DNA of 64,000 nucleotides from Streptomyces angustmyceticus (GTDB lineage Bacteria > Actinomycetota > Actinomycetes > Streptomycetales > Streptomycetaceae), in contig NZ_CP082945.1 of NCBI RefSeq assembly GCF_019933235.1, forward strand, positions 6,423,501-6,487,500, written 5' to 3'. This document shows, piece after piece, positions 8,673 through 17,382 of this stretch; the stretch's first letter is position 1; every line of letters starts with the position of its first letter. The notes under the pieces are model-generated. The model worked only from the letters and a program-made list of their open reading frames with translations, made no database searches and was not told the DNA's origin. A program made the position numbers and the translations under genes.

Positions 8673-9950
8673 TTACGGGTAGCGCAGATACCGCCGCCGC
8701 AGCGCGCGGAAACGGCCGAGTCTCTCCCGCCAGGCGGCGGCGATCTCGTCCGTCCCCGCGCCCGCGTCGATCATCGTCCGTACCGTCGAGGAACCGGTCA
8801 GCCGGTCGATGCCGTTGTCCGGCCGCCAGGCGAAGCCGCTCCAGACCCGCTTCGCGGTCACCAGGAGGCCGATGCCCGTGCGGACCGGGTCGAACGCCGC
8901 GCGGTCGTGTACGTGGAGCTGGACGCCGCCGATGGTTTTGCCCTGGAACTTGGAGAAGGTCGGCGCGAAGTACGCCTCCCTGAAGTGGACGCCGGGCAAA
9001 CCCAGTTCGGTGGCGGCCGCGGCCCACCGCCGGTCGACGCCGTCCGCGCCCAGCAGCTCGAAGGGGCGGGTGGTGCCGCGCCCCTCGGAGAGGTTGGTGC
9101 CCTCGAAGAGGCAGGTGCCGGAGTAGACCAGGGCGGTGTCGGGCGTGGGCATGTTCGGGCTCGGCGGTACCCAGGGCAGCCCGGTGGCGTCGAAGAAGTC
9201 GGTGCGCCGCCAGCCGGTCATCCGCACCGTCTCCAGCTCCACCGGGCGCCCGGCGGCCCGCGGCACGAACTCGCCGTTGAACAGCAGCGCCAGCTCCGCC
9301 ACCGTCATCCCGTGCGCCTGCGCGATCGGCTCCCGGCCGACGAAGGAGGCGTACGCCTTGTCGAGCACCGGGCCGGTTGCCGCCCGGCCGGTGACCGGAT
9401 TCGGCCGGTCGAGGACCAGGAAGCGCTTGCCGGCCAGCGCCGCCGCCACCATGCAGTCGTACAGCGTCCAGATGTAGGTGTAGAAGCGCGCGCCGACGTC
9501 CTGGATGTCGAAGACGACGGTGTCCACACCGGAGGCGTCGAAGATGTCCGCGAGCGCCCGGCCGCTCTTGTTGTACGTGTCGTAGACCGGCAGCCCGGTG
9601 GCCGGATCGTCGTAGCGGCCCTCGGAGCCGCCGGCCTGAGCGGTGCCGCGGAAGCCGTGCTCGGGGCCGAAGACCGCGGTCAGCCGCACCCGGTCGTCGG
9701 CGTGCATCACGTCCACGATGTGCCGCAGGTCCCGGGTGACGCCGGTGGGGTTGGTGACGATGCCCGCCGTGCGGCCTTCCAGGAGGCGGTAGCCGTCGGC
9801 GGCCAGCCGGTCGAAGCCGGTGTGCACCCGCCGCCCGCCGCCGGGCGCCGGCCCGGCCGCCCGTGCGGGTCCCGTACCCGAGGCCAGCGCGGCACCGGCC
9901 GCTCCGGTCGCCGCCAGCCGTCCGAGCAGAACGCGTCTCGACAGAGCCAT
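8673..9950 (-). CDS. Exported NamZ-like exo-beta-N-acetylmuramidase (DUF1343)
   Basis: A 425-residue protein with a twin-arginine signal (LSRRVLLGRLAATGAAGAAL, cleavage near ARAAG), so it is probably exported folded. The body carries the DUF1343 signatures TGIVTNPTGVTRD-like near residue 65, VFGPEHGFRG, FDIQDVGARFYTYIWTL and LDRPNP. DUF1343 proteins of the NamZ type remove terminal MurNAc from peptidoglycan fragments (GH171). The ATG at 9950 has GGAGG 7 nt upstream; the GTG two codons earlier sits too close to that site. A role in cell-wall recycling is the family expectation, with no supporting neighbour genes here. Confidence 0.85.
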   Translation of the reverse strand: MALSRRVLLGRLAATGAAGAALASGTGPARAAGPAPGGGRRVHTGFDRLAADGYRLLEGRTAGIVTNPTGVTRDLRHIVDVMHADDRVRLTAVFGPEHGFRGTAQAGGSEGRYDDPATGLPVYDTYNKSGRALADIFDASGVDTVVFDIQDVGARFYTYIWTLYDCMVAAALAGKRFLVLDRPNPVTGRAATGPVLDKAYASFVGREPIAQAHGMTVAELALLFNGEFVPRAAGRPVELETVRMTGWRRTDFFDATGLPWVPPSPNMPTPDTALVYSGTCLFEGTNLSEGRGTTRPFELLGADGVDRRWAAAATELGLPGVHFREAYFAPTFSKFQGKTIGGVQLHVHDRAAFDPVRTGIGLLVTAKRVWSGFAWRPDNGIDRLTGSSTVRTMIDAGAGTDEIAAAWRERLGRFRALRRRYLRYP

Positions 9951-10025
9951 CCGCACACCTCCGTGATCAGAAACCGACCGGGTACGTGCCATGTGCACGC
10001 TAACGCCCGCGGGGCCGCGGCGGAA

Positions 10026-10055
10026 CGGACCCGGCCGGTACGGACCCGGCCGGTA
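10026..10055. repeat. Perfect 15-bp tandem repeat, two copies
   Basis: The unit CGGACCCGGCCGGTA occurs twice head to tail in the divergent intergenic region between the muramidase and SDR genes. It ends 25 bp before a TetR-type operator. It may be chance expansion or a regulator site. Confidence 0.6.
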
Positions 10056-10079
10056 CGGCGGGGACTCTTCCGCCGGGAC

Positions 10080-10097
10080 ATACCGACTGGTTAGTCT
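10080..10097. promoter_or_regulatory. Putative TetR-type operator 1
   Basis: The 18-bp sequence ATACCGACTGGTTAGTCT is an imperfect dyad 40 bp upstream of the SDR start. It shares ATACCGACTRGT with the reverse strand of a site at 17383-17400 in front of the APH/acyl-CoA dehydrogenase operon. The likely binder is the TetR protein at 12731, by genomic context only. Confidence 0.5.
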
Positions 10098-10136
10098 GCC
10101 TGTCGGCCGAATGGACGCGACCGAGGGAGACCCAGC

Positions 10137-10910
10137 GTGGAAGCCGTACGGGACAAGGCCGTTGTCGTCACCGGGGCGGGCGGGGGCATCGGCGCCGCGC
10201 TGGCCCGCCGGTTCGCCGCCGAGGGCGCCCGGGTCGTGGTCAACGACCTGGACGCGGCCAAGGCGGCGAAGACCGCCGAGGAGATCGGCGCGCTCGCGGT
10301 CGCCGGTGACGCCTCCGCCGTCGTCCCGGCCGCGCGCGAGGCGCTCGGCGGCGGCATCGACATCTTCTGCGCGAACGCCGGGGTCGGCACCGGCGGCGGG
10401 CCCGAGGCGTCCGAGGAGGACTGGACGCTGGCCTGGGACGTCAACGTCATGGCGCACGTCAGGGCCGCGCGGGAGCTGCTGCCGGAGTGGCTGGAGCGCG
10501 GCAGCGGGCGCTTCGTCTCCACGGTGTCCGCCGCGGGCCTGCTCACCATGGTCGCCGCCGCCCCGTACAGCGTCACCAAGCACGGCGCCTACGCCTTCGC
10601 CGAGTGGCTCTCGCTCACCTACCGGCACCGCGGCATCGACGTCCACGCCATCTGCCCGCAGGGCGTCCGCACCGACATGCTGGCCGCCACCGGCGCCGCC
10701 GGGGACCTGGTGCTGACGCCCACGGCCGTGGAACCCGAGGACGTCGCCGACGCCCTCTTCGCGGCGATGGCCGAGGGCCGCTTCCTCGTCCTGCCGCACC
10801 CCGAGGTCGCCGGCTACTACACCGCGCGGGCGGCGGACCCCGACCGCTGGCTCGGCGGGATGAACCACCTCCAGCGGAAGTTGGAGGAGACCGAGGGCGG
10901 CCGCTCCTAG
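10137..10910 (+). CDS. SDR family NAD(P)-dependent oxidoreductase
   Basis: A 257-residue classical short-chain dehydrogenase. The cofactor loop TGAGGGIG is at residues 12-19, NAG at the end of strand 4, and the catalytic YxxxK is Tyr144/Lys148 (APYSVTKHG). The GTG start has GAGGGAGA upstream. It lies upstream of an acyl-CoA synthetase and a TetR regulator, so an alcohol or 3-hydroxyacyl substrate in lipid-like acid metabolism is plausible. A hairpin at 10925-10964 follows, so co-transcription with the synthetase may be partial. Confidence 0.88.
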   Translation: MEAVRDKAVVVTGAGGGIGAALARRFAAEGARVVVNDLDAAKAAKTAEEIGALAVAGDASAVVPAAREALGGGIDIFCANAGVGTGGGPEASEEDWTLAWDVNVMAHVRAARELLPEWLERGSGRFVSTVSAAGLLTMVAAAPYSVTKHGAYAFAEWLSLTYRHRGIDVHAICPQGVRTDMLAATGAAGDLVLTPTAVEPEDVADALFAAMAEGRFLVLPHPEVAGYYTARAADPDRWLGGMNHLQRKLEETEGGRS

Positions 10911-10924
10911 GAGCCCCGGGCAGG

Positions 10925-10964
10925 GCGGGGTGACGGGCCGGCCGGGCCCGGCGCGTCACCCCGC
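10925..10964 (+). terminator. Hairpin between SDR and acyl-CoA synthetase genes
   Basis: An 11-bp perfect inverted repeat (GCGGGGTGACG and its complement) enclosing a GC-rich, self-complementary loop. It starts 15 bp after the SDR stop. Confidence 0.6.
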
Positions 10965-11043
10965 GCCCCCCGCCACCCCGCGTCACGCAGGTGTCTCCCC
11001 CGCAGGGATGATCAGGCGATCAGGAAGAAAGGGCCGCACCCCG

Positions 11044-12705
11044 ATGACCTCCTACCAGGACATGCCGTGGCTGGCACAGCTCACCGACGCCCAGCGCGCC
11101 CCCGTCCAGCCGCCCCCCTCGACGCTGCACGCCTTCCGGGCCGCGGTGGGCCGTGTCCCCGACCGCACGGCGCTCGCCTACTTCGACGGCCGGCTGTCCT
11201 ACGCCGAGACCGACGCGCTCTCCGACGGCATCGCCGCCCACCTCGCCGAGCGCGGCTTCCGGCGCGGCGACCGGGCCGCGGTCATGCTGCAGAACACCCC
11301 GCACTTCGTGCTCGCCCTGCTCGGGGTGTGGAAGGCCGGCGGCGTGGTGGTGCCGGTCAATCCCATGTACAAGTCCGCCGAGATGCGGCACATCCTGGAC
11401 GACGCCGAGGTCACCGCCGTCATCTGCGCCGACCGCACCTGGGACGGCTTCCTGCGCGCCACCGCCGCCGGGGCGCCGTCCGTACGGATCGCGCTCACCG
11501 CCTGGGAACGGGATCTGCAGACCCGCGACGACCGGCGGGTGCTGCGCGGTGAGCGGCTCGGGCCGCAGGAGGGCGCCGACGACCTGCTGACCGTCGCCCG
11601 CAGCGCGGGCAGGATCCGCGCGGTGCCCACCGACCCGGAGCTCACCGCCGACGACCTCGCGCTCATCAGCTACACCTCCGGCACCAGCGGCACCCCCAAG
11701 GGCGCCACCAACACCCACGGCAACATCACCTTCAACGCCGAACGCCAGCGCACCGGCCTGGGACTGCCCGAGGGCGCCACCTACTTCGCGCTCGCCCCGC
11801 TCTTCCACATCACCGGCATGGTCTGCGAACTGGCCGCCTGCCTCGCCAACGCCGGCACCCTCGCCCTCGCCTACCGCTTCGACGCCGGCGTCGTCCTGGA
11901 CGCCTTCCTGGAGCACCGCCCCGCCTACACGGTCGGCCCCTCCACCGCCTACATGGCGCTGATGGCCCACCCGGACGTCACCCGCGACCACTTCGCGTCC
12001 TTCCGCACCATGTCCTCGGGCGGCGCCCCGCTGCCGCCCGCCCTCGTCGAGAAGTTCCGCGCCGACTTCGGCCCCTACCTGCACAACGGCTACGGCCTGA
12101 CCGAGTGCACCGCCCCCTGCGCCAGCGTCCCGCCGGGCCGGGAGGCCCCGGTCGACAAGGTCTCCGGCACGCTCGCCGTGGGCGTCCCGGGGCCCGACAC
12201 CATCGTGCGGATCACCGACGAGGAGGGCCGGGACCTGCCGTTCGGCGAACAGGGCGAGATAACCGTCCGCGGCCCCCAGGTGGTCCCCGGCTACTGGCGC
12301 CGCCCCGACGCCACCGCCGAGGCCCTCCCGGACGGTGAGCTGCGGACCGGCGACATCGGCTTCATGGACGCCGGCGGCTGGCTGTACGTCGTCGACCGCA
12401 AGAAGGACATGATCAACGCCTCCGGCTTCAAGGTGTGGCCGCGCGAGGTCGAGGATGTCCTCTACAGCCACCCGGCGGTGCGCGAGGCGGCGGTGGTGGG
12501 GGTGCCCGACGCCTACCGCGGCGAGTCGGTCAAGGCGTACGTCAGCCTGCGCCCGGGCGCCGCCCCCGAGCCCGCCGAGCTGGCCGCGTACTGCAAGGAG
12601 CGGCTGGCGGCGTACAAATATCCCCGTGCGGTGGAGATCCTGGCCGAGCTTCCCAAGACCACCAGTGGCAAGATCCTCCGACGGGAGCTGCGCCACCGCG
12701 CATGA
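11044..12705 (+). CDS. Acyl-CoA synthetase (AMP-forming)
   Basis: A 553-residue ANL-superfamily enzyme that activates a carboxylic acid as acyl-AMP and then acyl-CoA. It has the P-loop-like YTSGTSGTPKGATNTHGN, the NGYGLTE motif, the TGDIGFMDAGGWLYVVDRKK hinge region, and the C-terminal TTSGKILRREL with the catalytic lysine. The ATG at 11044 gives MTSYQDMPW; an alternative ATG at 11008 would add twelve basic residues. The TetR gene follows after 25 bp. With the SDR upstream and an acyl-CoA dehydrogenase operon carrying a matching operator, it fits a fatty-acid or isoprenoid-acid degradation module. Confidence 0.9.
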   Translation: MTSYQDMPWLAQLTDAQRAPVQPPPSTLHAFRAAVGRVPDRTALAYFDGRLSYAETDALSDGIAAHLAERGFRRGDRAAVMLQNTPHFVLALLGVWKAGGVVVPVNPMYKSAEMRHILDDAEVTAVICADRTWDGFLRATAAGAPSVRIALTAWERDLQTRDDRRVLRGERLGPQEGADDLLTVARSAGRIRAVPTDPELTADDLALISYTSGTSGTPKGATNTHGNITFNAERQRTGLGLPEGATYFALAPLFHITGMVCELAACLANAGTLALAYRFDAGVVLDAFLEHRPAYTVGPSTAYMALMAHPDVTRDHFASFRTMSSGGAPLPPALVEKFRADFGPYLHNGYGLTECTAPCASVPPGREAPVDKVSGTLAVGVPGPDTIVRITDEEGRDLPFGEQGEITVRGPQVVPGYWRRPDATAEALPDGELRTGDIGFMDAGGWLYVVDRKKDMINASGFKVWPREVEDVLYSHPAVREAAVVGVPDAYRGESVKAYVSLRPGAAPEPAELAAYCKERLAAYKYPRAVEILAELPKTTSGKILRRELRHRA

Positions 12706-12730
12706 CGAGCACGAAGGACAGGTGAGGGCG

Positions 12731-13336
12731 ATGGCCGGCACGAAGGACGGCAACGGCAACGGCGGTACGAAGCCGGTGGCCCGGCGGCTGCTGGCCACCG
12801 CCACCAGGCTCTTCGCCGAGCAGGGCTACGACCGCACCTCCGTCCAGGAGATCGTCGATGCGGCGGGCGTCACCAAGGGCGCCCTCTACCACTACTTCGG
12901 CTCCAAGGAGGACCTGCTCCACGAGGTCTACGGCCGGGTCCTGCGCCTCCAGCAGGAGCGGCTCGACCACTTCGCCGACGCCGACGCGCCAGTGGAGAAG
13001 CGGCTGCGCGACGCCGCCGCCGACGTGGTCGTCACCACCATCGACAACCTCGACGACACCAAGATCTTCTTCCGCTCGATGCACCACCTCAGCCCGGAGA
13101 AGGACAAGCAGGTGCGCGCCGAACGCCGCCGCTACCACGAGCGGTTCCGGGCCCTGGTCGAGGAGGGCCAGCGCACCGGCGTGTTCGCCGCCGACATCCC
13201 CGCCGACCTGGTCGTGGACTACCACTTCGGCTCCGTGCACCACCTGGGCACCTGGTACCGCGAGGACGGCCCGCTCAGCCCGCAGCAGGTCGCGGACCAC
13301 CTCGCGGATCTGCTGCTGCGCGCCCTGCGGCCGTAG
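12731..13336 (+). CDS. TetR/AcrR family regulator
   Basis: A 201-residue repressor-type protein. After a short glycine/asparagine-rich leader, the helix-turn-helix spans about residues 20-62 (TSVQEIVDAAGVTKGALYHY, then FGSKEDLL), followed by an all-helical ligand domain. It lies 25 bp after the acyl-CoA synthetase gene, and TetR proteins in this position commonly sense the acyl-CoA product. Two similar dyads, at 10080-10097 and 17383-17400, are candidate operators and would join two operons into one small regulon. Confidence 0.88.
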   Translation: MAGTKDGNGNGGTKPVARRLLATATRLFAEQGYDRTSVQEIVDAAGVTKGALYHYFGSKEDLLHEVYGRVLRLQQERLDHFADADAPVEKRLRDAAADVVVTTIDNLDDTKIFFRSMHHLSPEKDKQVRAERRRYHERFRALVEEGQRTGVFAADIPADLVVDYHFGSVHHLGTWYREDGPLSPQQVADHLADLLLRALRP

Positions 13337-13610
13337 GCGGACCGCGCCACGGGCCGCCGGACCGTCCCGCCGCGGTGTTCCGTTGGCCACAGTGGCGGGA
13401 GTGGCGTCCCTCACACACCCTCACCGTGCGTGTCCGCGCGGCCACCTCGGGGCGGTCCTGACCGCCTCCCGGCGCCCTCCGGCGGGCCTTCACCGGATCT
13501 CCGGAAACTTGTCGGATTGCGCGCAAGGCCAGTGGGAATGCGCTCCCGGGCAGTGACACTCAAGGGGTGGCGGCAACTCGGGGGTGTCCTCATCCGCCGT
13601 CCGTCACCTA

Positions 13611-13639
13611 CGGTATCGATAGTTCCTCTATCACTACCG
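13611..13639. promoter_or_regulatory. Inverted repeat upstream of methyltransferase
   Basis: CGGTATCGATAG and CTATCACTACCG form a dyad (10 of 12 positions paired) around TTCCT, ending 14 bp before the GTG at 13654. It is the only marked structure in the 317-bp gap 13337-13653. It could be an operator or an RNA hairpin touching the ribosome-binding site. Confidence 0.5.
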
Positions 13640-13653
13640 ATGTGGGTGGCCCT

Positions 13654-14283
13654 GTGGCTGAAGTGACGCTGTTTCTCCGGGAGTACGCACGGACGCGCCG
13701 GGAGGTGGGCGCGATCGCTCCGAGCAGTCCCCGGCTCGGCAGGGCCCTGACCCGCTATCTCATCCCCAGCCCCGGCCGCTCCCGCGCGGTCCTGGAAGTG
13801 GGCCCCGGTACCGGAGCGGTGACCCGCCACATCGCCGACGCGCTCGGCCGGGAGGACACCCTCGACCTGGTCGAGGCCAACCCGCGCTTCGTCGACATCC
13901 TGCACGGCGCCTACGGCGGCGACCCCCGGCTGCAGTTCCTCACCGGCCTGGTGCAGGAGCACGAACTCGGCACCTACGACACCATCGTCTGCGGCCTGCC
14001 GTTCGCGAACTTCGACGCCCCGACCACGACCGACATCTTCGACCGGCTGCTCGGCGCCCTGCGGCCCGGCGGCACGCTCTCCTTCTTCGGCTACGTCGGC
14101 GGGGCCACGGCGCGCCGCACGTTCACCGGCAGGGCCGCCCGCGCCCACGTCCTCGACGGGCAGCACGCGCTGCGCCGCATACTCGACCGGCACACCTTCC
14201 GCACCGAACTGGTGCTGGGCAACCTGCCCCCGGCCCGGGTGCACCACCTCGTCCCGGCCGGCGAGCCCGTTCAGCCCGTCTGA
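13654..14283 (+). CDS. Class I SAM-dependent methyltransferase
   Basis: A protein of about 209 residues (VAEVTLFLREYARTRREVGA start). The SAM-binding motif I is VLEVGPGTGAVTRHIA near residues 46-61, with the acidic LVEANPRF at the end of strand 2. The opening REVGAIAPSSPRLGRALTR resembles the phospholipid N-methyltransferase/rRNA adenine dimethylase-like group, which places an aromatic or lipid substrate in range, but I cannot decide between them. The open frame extends 29 codons upstream through the inverted repeat; the GTG at 13654 matches the family start better. Its 3' end overlaps the converging MerR gene by 13 bp. Confidence 0.8.
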   Translation: MAEVTLFLREYARTRREVGAIAPSSPRLGRALTRYLIPSPGRSRAVLEVGPGTGAVTRHIADALGREDTLDLVEANPRFVDILHGAYGGDPRLQFLTGLVQEHELGTYDTIVCGLPFANFDAPTTTDIFDRLLGALRPGGTLSFFGYVGGATARRTFTGRAARAHVLDGQHALRRILDRHTFRTELVLGNLPPARVHHLVPAGEPVQPV

Positions 14284-14912
14284 GACCGCTCCCGCACCCG
14301 CCGGGAGACGTCCTCCTGGGCGATGCGCCGCAGGGCCGCCATCGCCGCGTCGCCCAGGACGGTCCCGAGCACCGCACCCTCGATCTGGGCGTCGAGGCTC
14401 GGGACCCCGTCGAACGCCGCCAGCTCCGCGGCGGCCAGTGAGCCGGCGGCCTGGGCGTACCGGTCGAGCAGGCCGAGCAGCTCGCCCTGGTCGAGCTCGT
14501 GGTAGGCCACCACGACCTGTACCAGCGTCCGCCACCCCGGGTTCTCCGGTCGCACCGCCCAGTCGTGCCGCCGCACCAGCTCCGCGACCTCGCGCTCGGC
14601 GCACTCCCACATCTCGTCGGTGCCCCGCTCGGCGGCCACCTTGCTGACCGCCGCCTGTGCCGTCCCGAGCATGCCGTGCGGGGTGCTGCCCGGGGAGTCG
14701 ATACCGGCCAGCACCTCGGCGGCGGCCGCGATGGACAGACCGCCCACTTCGGTCAGCGCGCGGATCAGCTTCAGCCGCCGGATGTGCGACTCGGCGTACT
14801 GGACCTGGTTGGGACTGATGCGCTCGCCCGGCGGCAACATGCCTTCCCGGGTGTAGTACTTGATCGACGGAACCGGAACGCCGGTCCGCCGCGCCAGTTC
14901 TCCGATACGCAT
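14271..14912 (-). CDS. MerR family transcriptional regulator
   Basis: A 213-residue protein whose first 70 residues are a MerR winged helix (MRIGELARRTGVPVPSIKYY, then REGMLPPGERISPNQVQY and the AESHIRRLKLIRALTEVGGLSI dimerisation start). No metal-binding cysteine cluster is visible. The C-terminal 120 residues are helical with tryptophans and acidic residues, suggesting a small organic ligand. The start at 14912 follows family convention; the frame remains open well upstream. It converges with the methyltransferase gene. Confidence 0.88.
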   Translation of the reverse strand: MRIGELARRTGVPVPSIKYYTREGMLPPGERISPNQVQYAESHIRRLKLIRALTEVGGLSIAAAAEVLAGIDSPGSTPHGMLGTAQAAVSKVAAERGTDEMWECAEREVAELVRRHDWAVRPENPGWRTLVQVVVAYHELDQGELLGLLDRYAQAAGSLAAAELAAFDGVPSLDAQIEGAVLGTVLGDAAMAALRRIAQEDVSRRVRERSQTG

Positions 14913-14993
14913 CCCCCGAGGATAGCGGCGGGACCCTCCGGGCCGGGGCCCGCTCCGACCGGTGGACAAGCGGCCGAGCTCGCGGCGTACGCA

Positions 14994-15030
14994 AGCCGTG
15001 CCCGAGGTCCCCACCCCCTCGGGCACGGCT
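14994..15030 (-). terminator. Hairpin after the acyl-CoA dehydrogenase operon
   Basis: A perfect 14-bp inverted repeat (AGCCGTGCCCGAGG and its complement) with a 9-nt pyrimidine loop, about 30 bp beyond the acyl-CoA dehydrogenase stop. Confidence 0.8.
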
Positions 15031-15061
15031 GCGGTACCGGGGCCGCCCCGGGCCGTCGGAC

Positions 15062-16276
15062 CTACAGGTAGCGCTTCAACTCGCGGCGCGCCAGGGACCG
15101 CTGGTGCACCTCGTCCGGGCCGTCCGCCAGTTGGAGGGTGCGGGCGCCGGCCCACAGCTCCGCCAGGGGGAAGTCCTGGCTGACGCCGCCCGCGCCGTGC
15201 AGCTGCACGGCCTTGTCGAGGATGTCCACGACGGTGCGCGGGGTGGCGATCTTGATGGCCTGGATCTCGGTGTGGGCGCCCTTGTTGCCGACGGTGTCCA
15301 TCAGCCAGGCGGTCTTCAGCACCAGCAGCCGCAGCTGCTCCACCGCCACGCGGGCGTCCGCGATCCACTCCTGCACCACGCCCTGCTGGGCCAGCGGCTT
15401 GCCGAAGGCCGTACGGGCCACCGCGCGGCGGCACATCAGCTCGATGGCGCGCTCGGCCATCCCGATCAGGCGCATGCAGTGGTGGATCCGGCCGGGGCCG
15501 AGCCGGGCCTGGGCGATGGCGAAGCCGCCGCCCTCCTCGCCGATCAGGTTGGCCGCCGGCACCCGGACGTCGTGGAAGACCACCTCGGCGTGGCCGCCGT
15601 GGTAGTGGTCCTCGTAGCCGTAGACCTGCATGGCGCGCCTGATCTCCAGGCCCGGGGTGTCGCGCGGGACCAGGATCATCGACTGCTGTCGGCGGAGGTC
15701 CGCGCCGTCCGGGTCGGTCTTGCCCATCACGATGAAGATCTCGCACAGCGGGTTCATCGCGCCGGAGATGTACCACTTGCGGCCGTTGATGACGTACTCG
15801 TCGCCCTCGCGCGCGATCCGCGTCTCGATGTTGGTGGCGTCCGACGAGGCCACCTCCGGCTCGGTCATCGCGAACGCCGACCGGATCTCACCGGCCAGCA
15901 GCGGCGCCAGCCACTGCTTCTGCTGCGCCTCGTCGCCGAACTGGGCCAGTACCTCCATGTTGCCGGTGTCCGGCGCCGCGCAGTTCAGCGCGGTGGGCGC
16001 CAACTGGGGGCTGCGGCCGGTGATTTCGGCCAGCGGCGCGTACTGGAGGTTCGTCAGCCCGGCGCCGTGCTCCGCGTCCGGGAGGAAGAGGTTCCACAGT
16101 CCCTGCCGGCGGGCCTCGGCCTTCAGCTCCTCGACGATCGGCGGGGTGTCCCACGGCGAGGCGAGCGCGGCCCGCTGCTCGTGGGCGGTCCGCTCGGCCG
16201 GGTGGACGTGCTCGTCCATGAACGTCAGGAGCCGCTCGCGCAGCTCCTCGGTGCGGGCGTCGAATGCGAAGTCCAT
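15062..16276 (-). CDS. Acyl-CoA dehydrogenase (ACAD10/11-like)
   Basis: A 404-residue flavoenzyme that introduces a 2,3-double bond into acyl-CoA. It has the FAD/substrate segments FAMTEPEVASSDATN and GRKWYISGA, and near the C-terminus QLHGAGGVSQDFPLA and LQLADGPDEVHQRSLAR, where the general base of this subgroup is expected. Its 6-bp spacing from the upstream APH-fold kinase gene mirrors animal ACAD10/11, which fuse both domains, and the related bacterial pairs. In those, 4-hydroxy-acyl-CoAs are phosphorylated and dehydrated. That role is inferred here from pairing, not shown. Confidence 0.9.
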   Translation of the reverse strand: MDFAFDARTEELRERLLTFMDEHVHPAERTAHEQRAALASPWDTPPIVEELKAEARRQGLWNLFLPDAEHGAGLTNLQYAPLAEITGRSPQLAPTALNCAAPDTGNMEVLAQFGDEAQQKQWLAPLLAGEIRSAFAMTEPEVASSDATNIETRIAREGDEYVINGRKWYISGAMNPLCEIFIVMGKTDPDGADLRRQQSMILVPRDTPGLEIRRAMQVYGYEDHYHGGHAEVVFHDVRVPAANLIGEEGGGFAIAQARLGPGRIHHCMRLIGMAERAIELMCRRAVARTAFGKPLAQQGVVQEWIADARVAVEQLRLLVLKTAWLMDTVGNKGAHTEIQAIKIATPRTVVDILDKAVQLHGAGGVSQDFPLAELWAGARTLQLADGPDEVHQRSLARRELKRYL

Positions 16277-16282
16277 GGTGCC

Positions 16283-17335
16283 TCAGCCTTCCTTGAGGGT
16301 GGTGAGTCCGTGGTCGATGAAGACGGGGACGAGCTCGCCGATCCGGTCGAACCCGGCGCCGACGGTCTGGCCGAGGGTGTAGCGGTAGTGGATGCCTTCG
16401 AGGATCACGGCGAGCTTGAACCAGGCGAACGCCGTGTACCAGGCGAGGGCGGAGGTGTCCCGGCCGGAGCGGGCGGCATAGCGCTCGATCAGCTCGGCCG
16501 GCGAGGGGTGGCCCGGGGCGCCGCTGGTGGTGCTGACCGGCGACTCGGGCAGGCCCAGGTCCGAGCTGTACATCACCAGCAGGCCCAGGTCGGTCAGCGG
16601 GTCGCCGAGCGTGGACATCTCCCAGTCCAGTACGGCCTTGAGGGTGTCGTCGGCCCCGATCAGGACGTTGTCGAGGCGGTAGTCGCCGTGGACGACGGCC
16701 GGGGCGGGCGAGGCGGGCAGCGCCCGGCCCAGCGCCTCGTGCAGCTCGTCGATCCCCGGCAGGTCACGGTTCTTCGACGCGCTCAACTGCTTTCCCCAGC
16801 GCCGCAGTTGGCGCTCCAGGAAGCCGTCGGGGCGGCCGAAGTCGCCCAGTCCGACCGCCTCGGGGTCCACGGCGTGCAGGTCCACGAGCGTGTCGACCAG
16901 GGAGAGCACCACGGCCCGGGTGCGCTCGGGTCCGAGCGGGGCCAGCTGGCCGGCCGTGCGGTAGGGCACGCCCTCGACCAGCTCCATCACGTAGAAGGGG
17001 GCGCCGATGACCGACTCGTCCTCGCACAGCAGCAGCGTCTCGGGCACCGGCACCGGCGTGTCGTGCAGGGCGCTGATGACGCGGTGCTCGCGCCGCATGT
17101 CGTGGGCGGTGGCGAGCACATGGCCCAGCGGCGGCCGGCGGACGACCCAGGAGGCGGTCCCGTCGGTGACGCGGTAGGTGAGATTGGACCGCCCGCCCTC
17201 GATCAGCCGGGCCCGCAGCGGGCCGCCGGCCATCCCCGGCCGCTCCCGGCCCAGATGCTCGCGCAATCGCTCCAGGTCGAGGCCGGGAGGGTCCTCCCGG
17301 TCCTGGGGCTGCGGGGGAGGGGTGCCCTTGCTCAT
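16283..17335 (-). CDS. Phosphotransferase family protein (APH fold; ACAD10/11 kinase-like)
   Basis: A 350-residue kinase-like protein with the aminoglycoside-phosphotransferase catalytic segment VHGDYRLDNVLIG (Brenner motif, Asp as base) followed by AVLDWEMSTLGDPLTDLG (metal-binding Asp). The N-terminal lysine region VVRRPPLGHVLATAHDM and YRVTDG fold the small lobe. It heads the operon with the acyl-CoA dehydrogenase (6-bp gap). This pairing argues for a hydroxyacyl-CoA kinase and against drug resistance. A perfect 12-bp palindrome core lies 48 bp upstream of the start. Confidence 0.87.
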   Translation of the reverse strand: MSKGTPPPQPQDREDPPGLDLERLREHLGRERPGMAGGPLRARLIEGGRSNLTYRVTDGTASWVVRRPPLGHVLATAHDMRREHRVISALHDTPVPVPETLLLCEDESVIGAPFYVMELVEGVPYRTAGQLAPLGPERTRAVVLSLVDTLVDLHAVDPEAVGLGDFGRPDGFLERQLRRWGKQLSASKNRDLPGIDELHEALGRALPASPAPAVVHGDYRLDNVLIGADDTLKAVLDWEMSTLGDPLTDLGLLVMYSSDLGLPESPVSTTSGAPGHPSPAELIERYAARSGRDTSALAWYTAFAWFKLAVILEGIHYRYTLGQTVGAGFDRIGELVPVFIDHGLTTLKEG

Positions 17336-17382
17336 CGTGCTCCTCCGTACGGAGTGGACGGTCCATCGGTCGCAGCACGATC

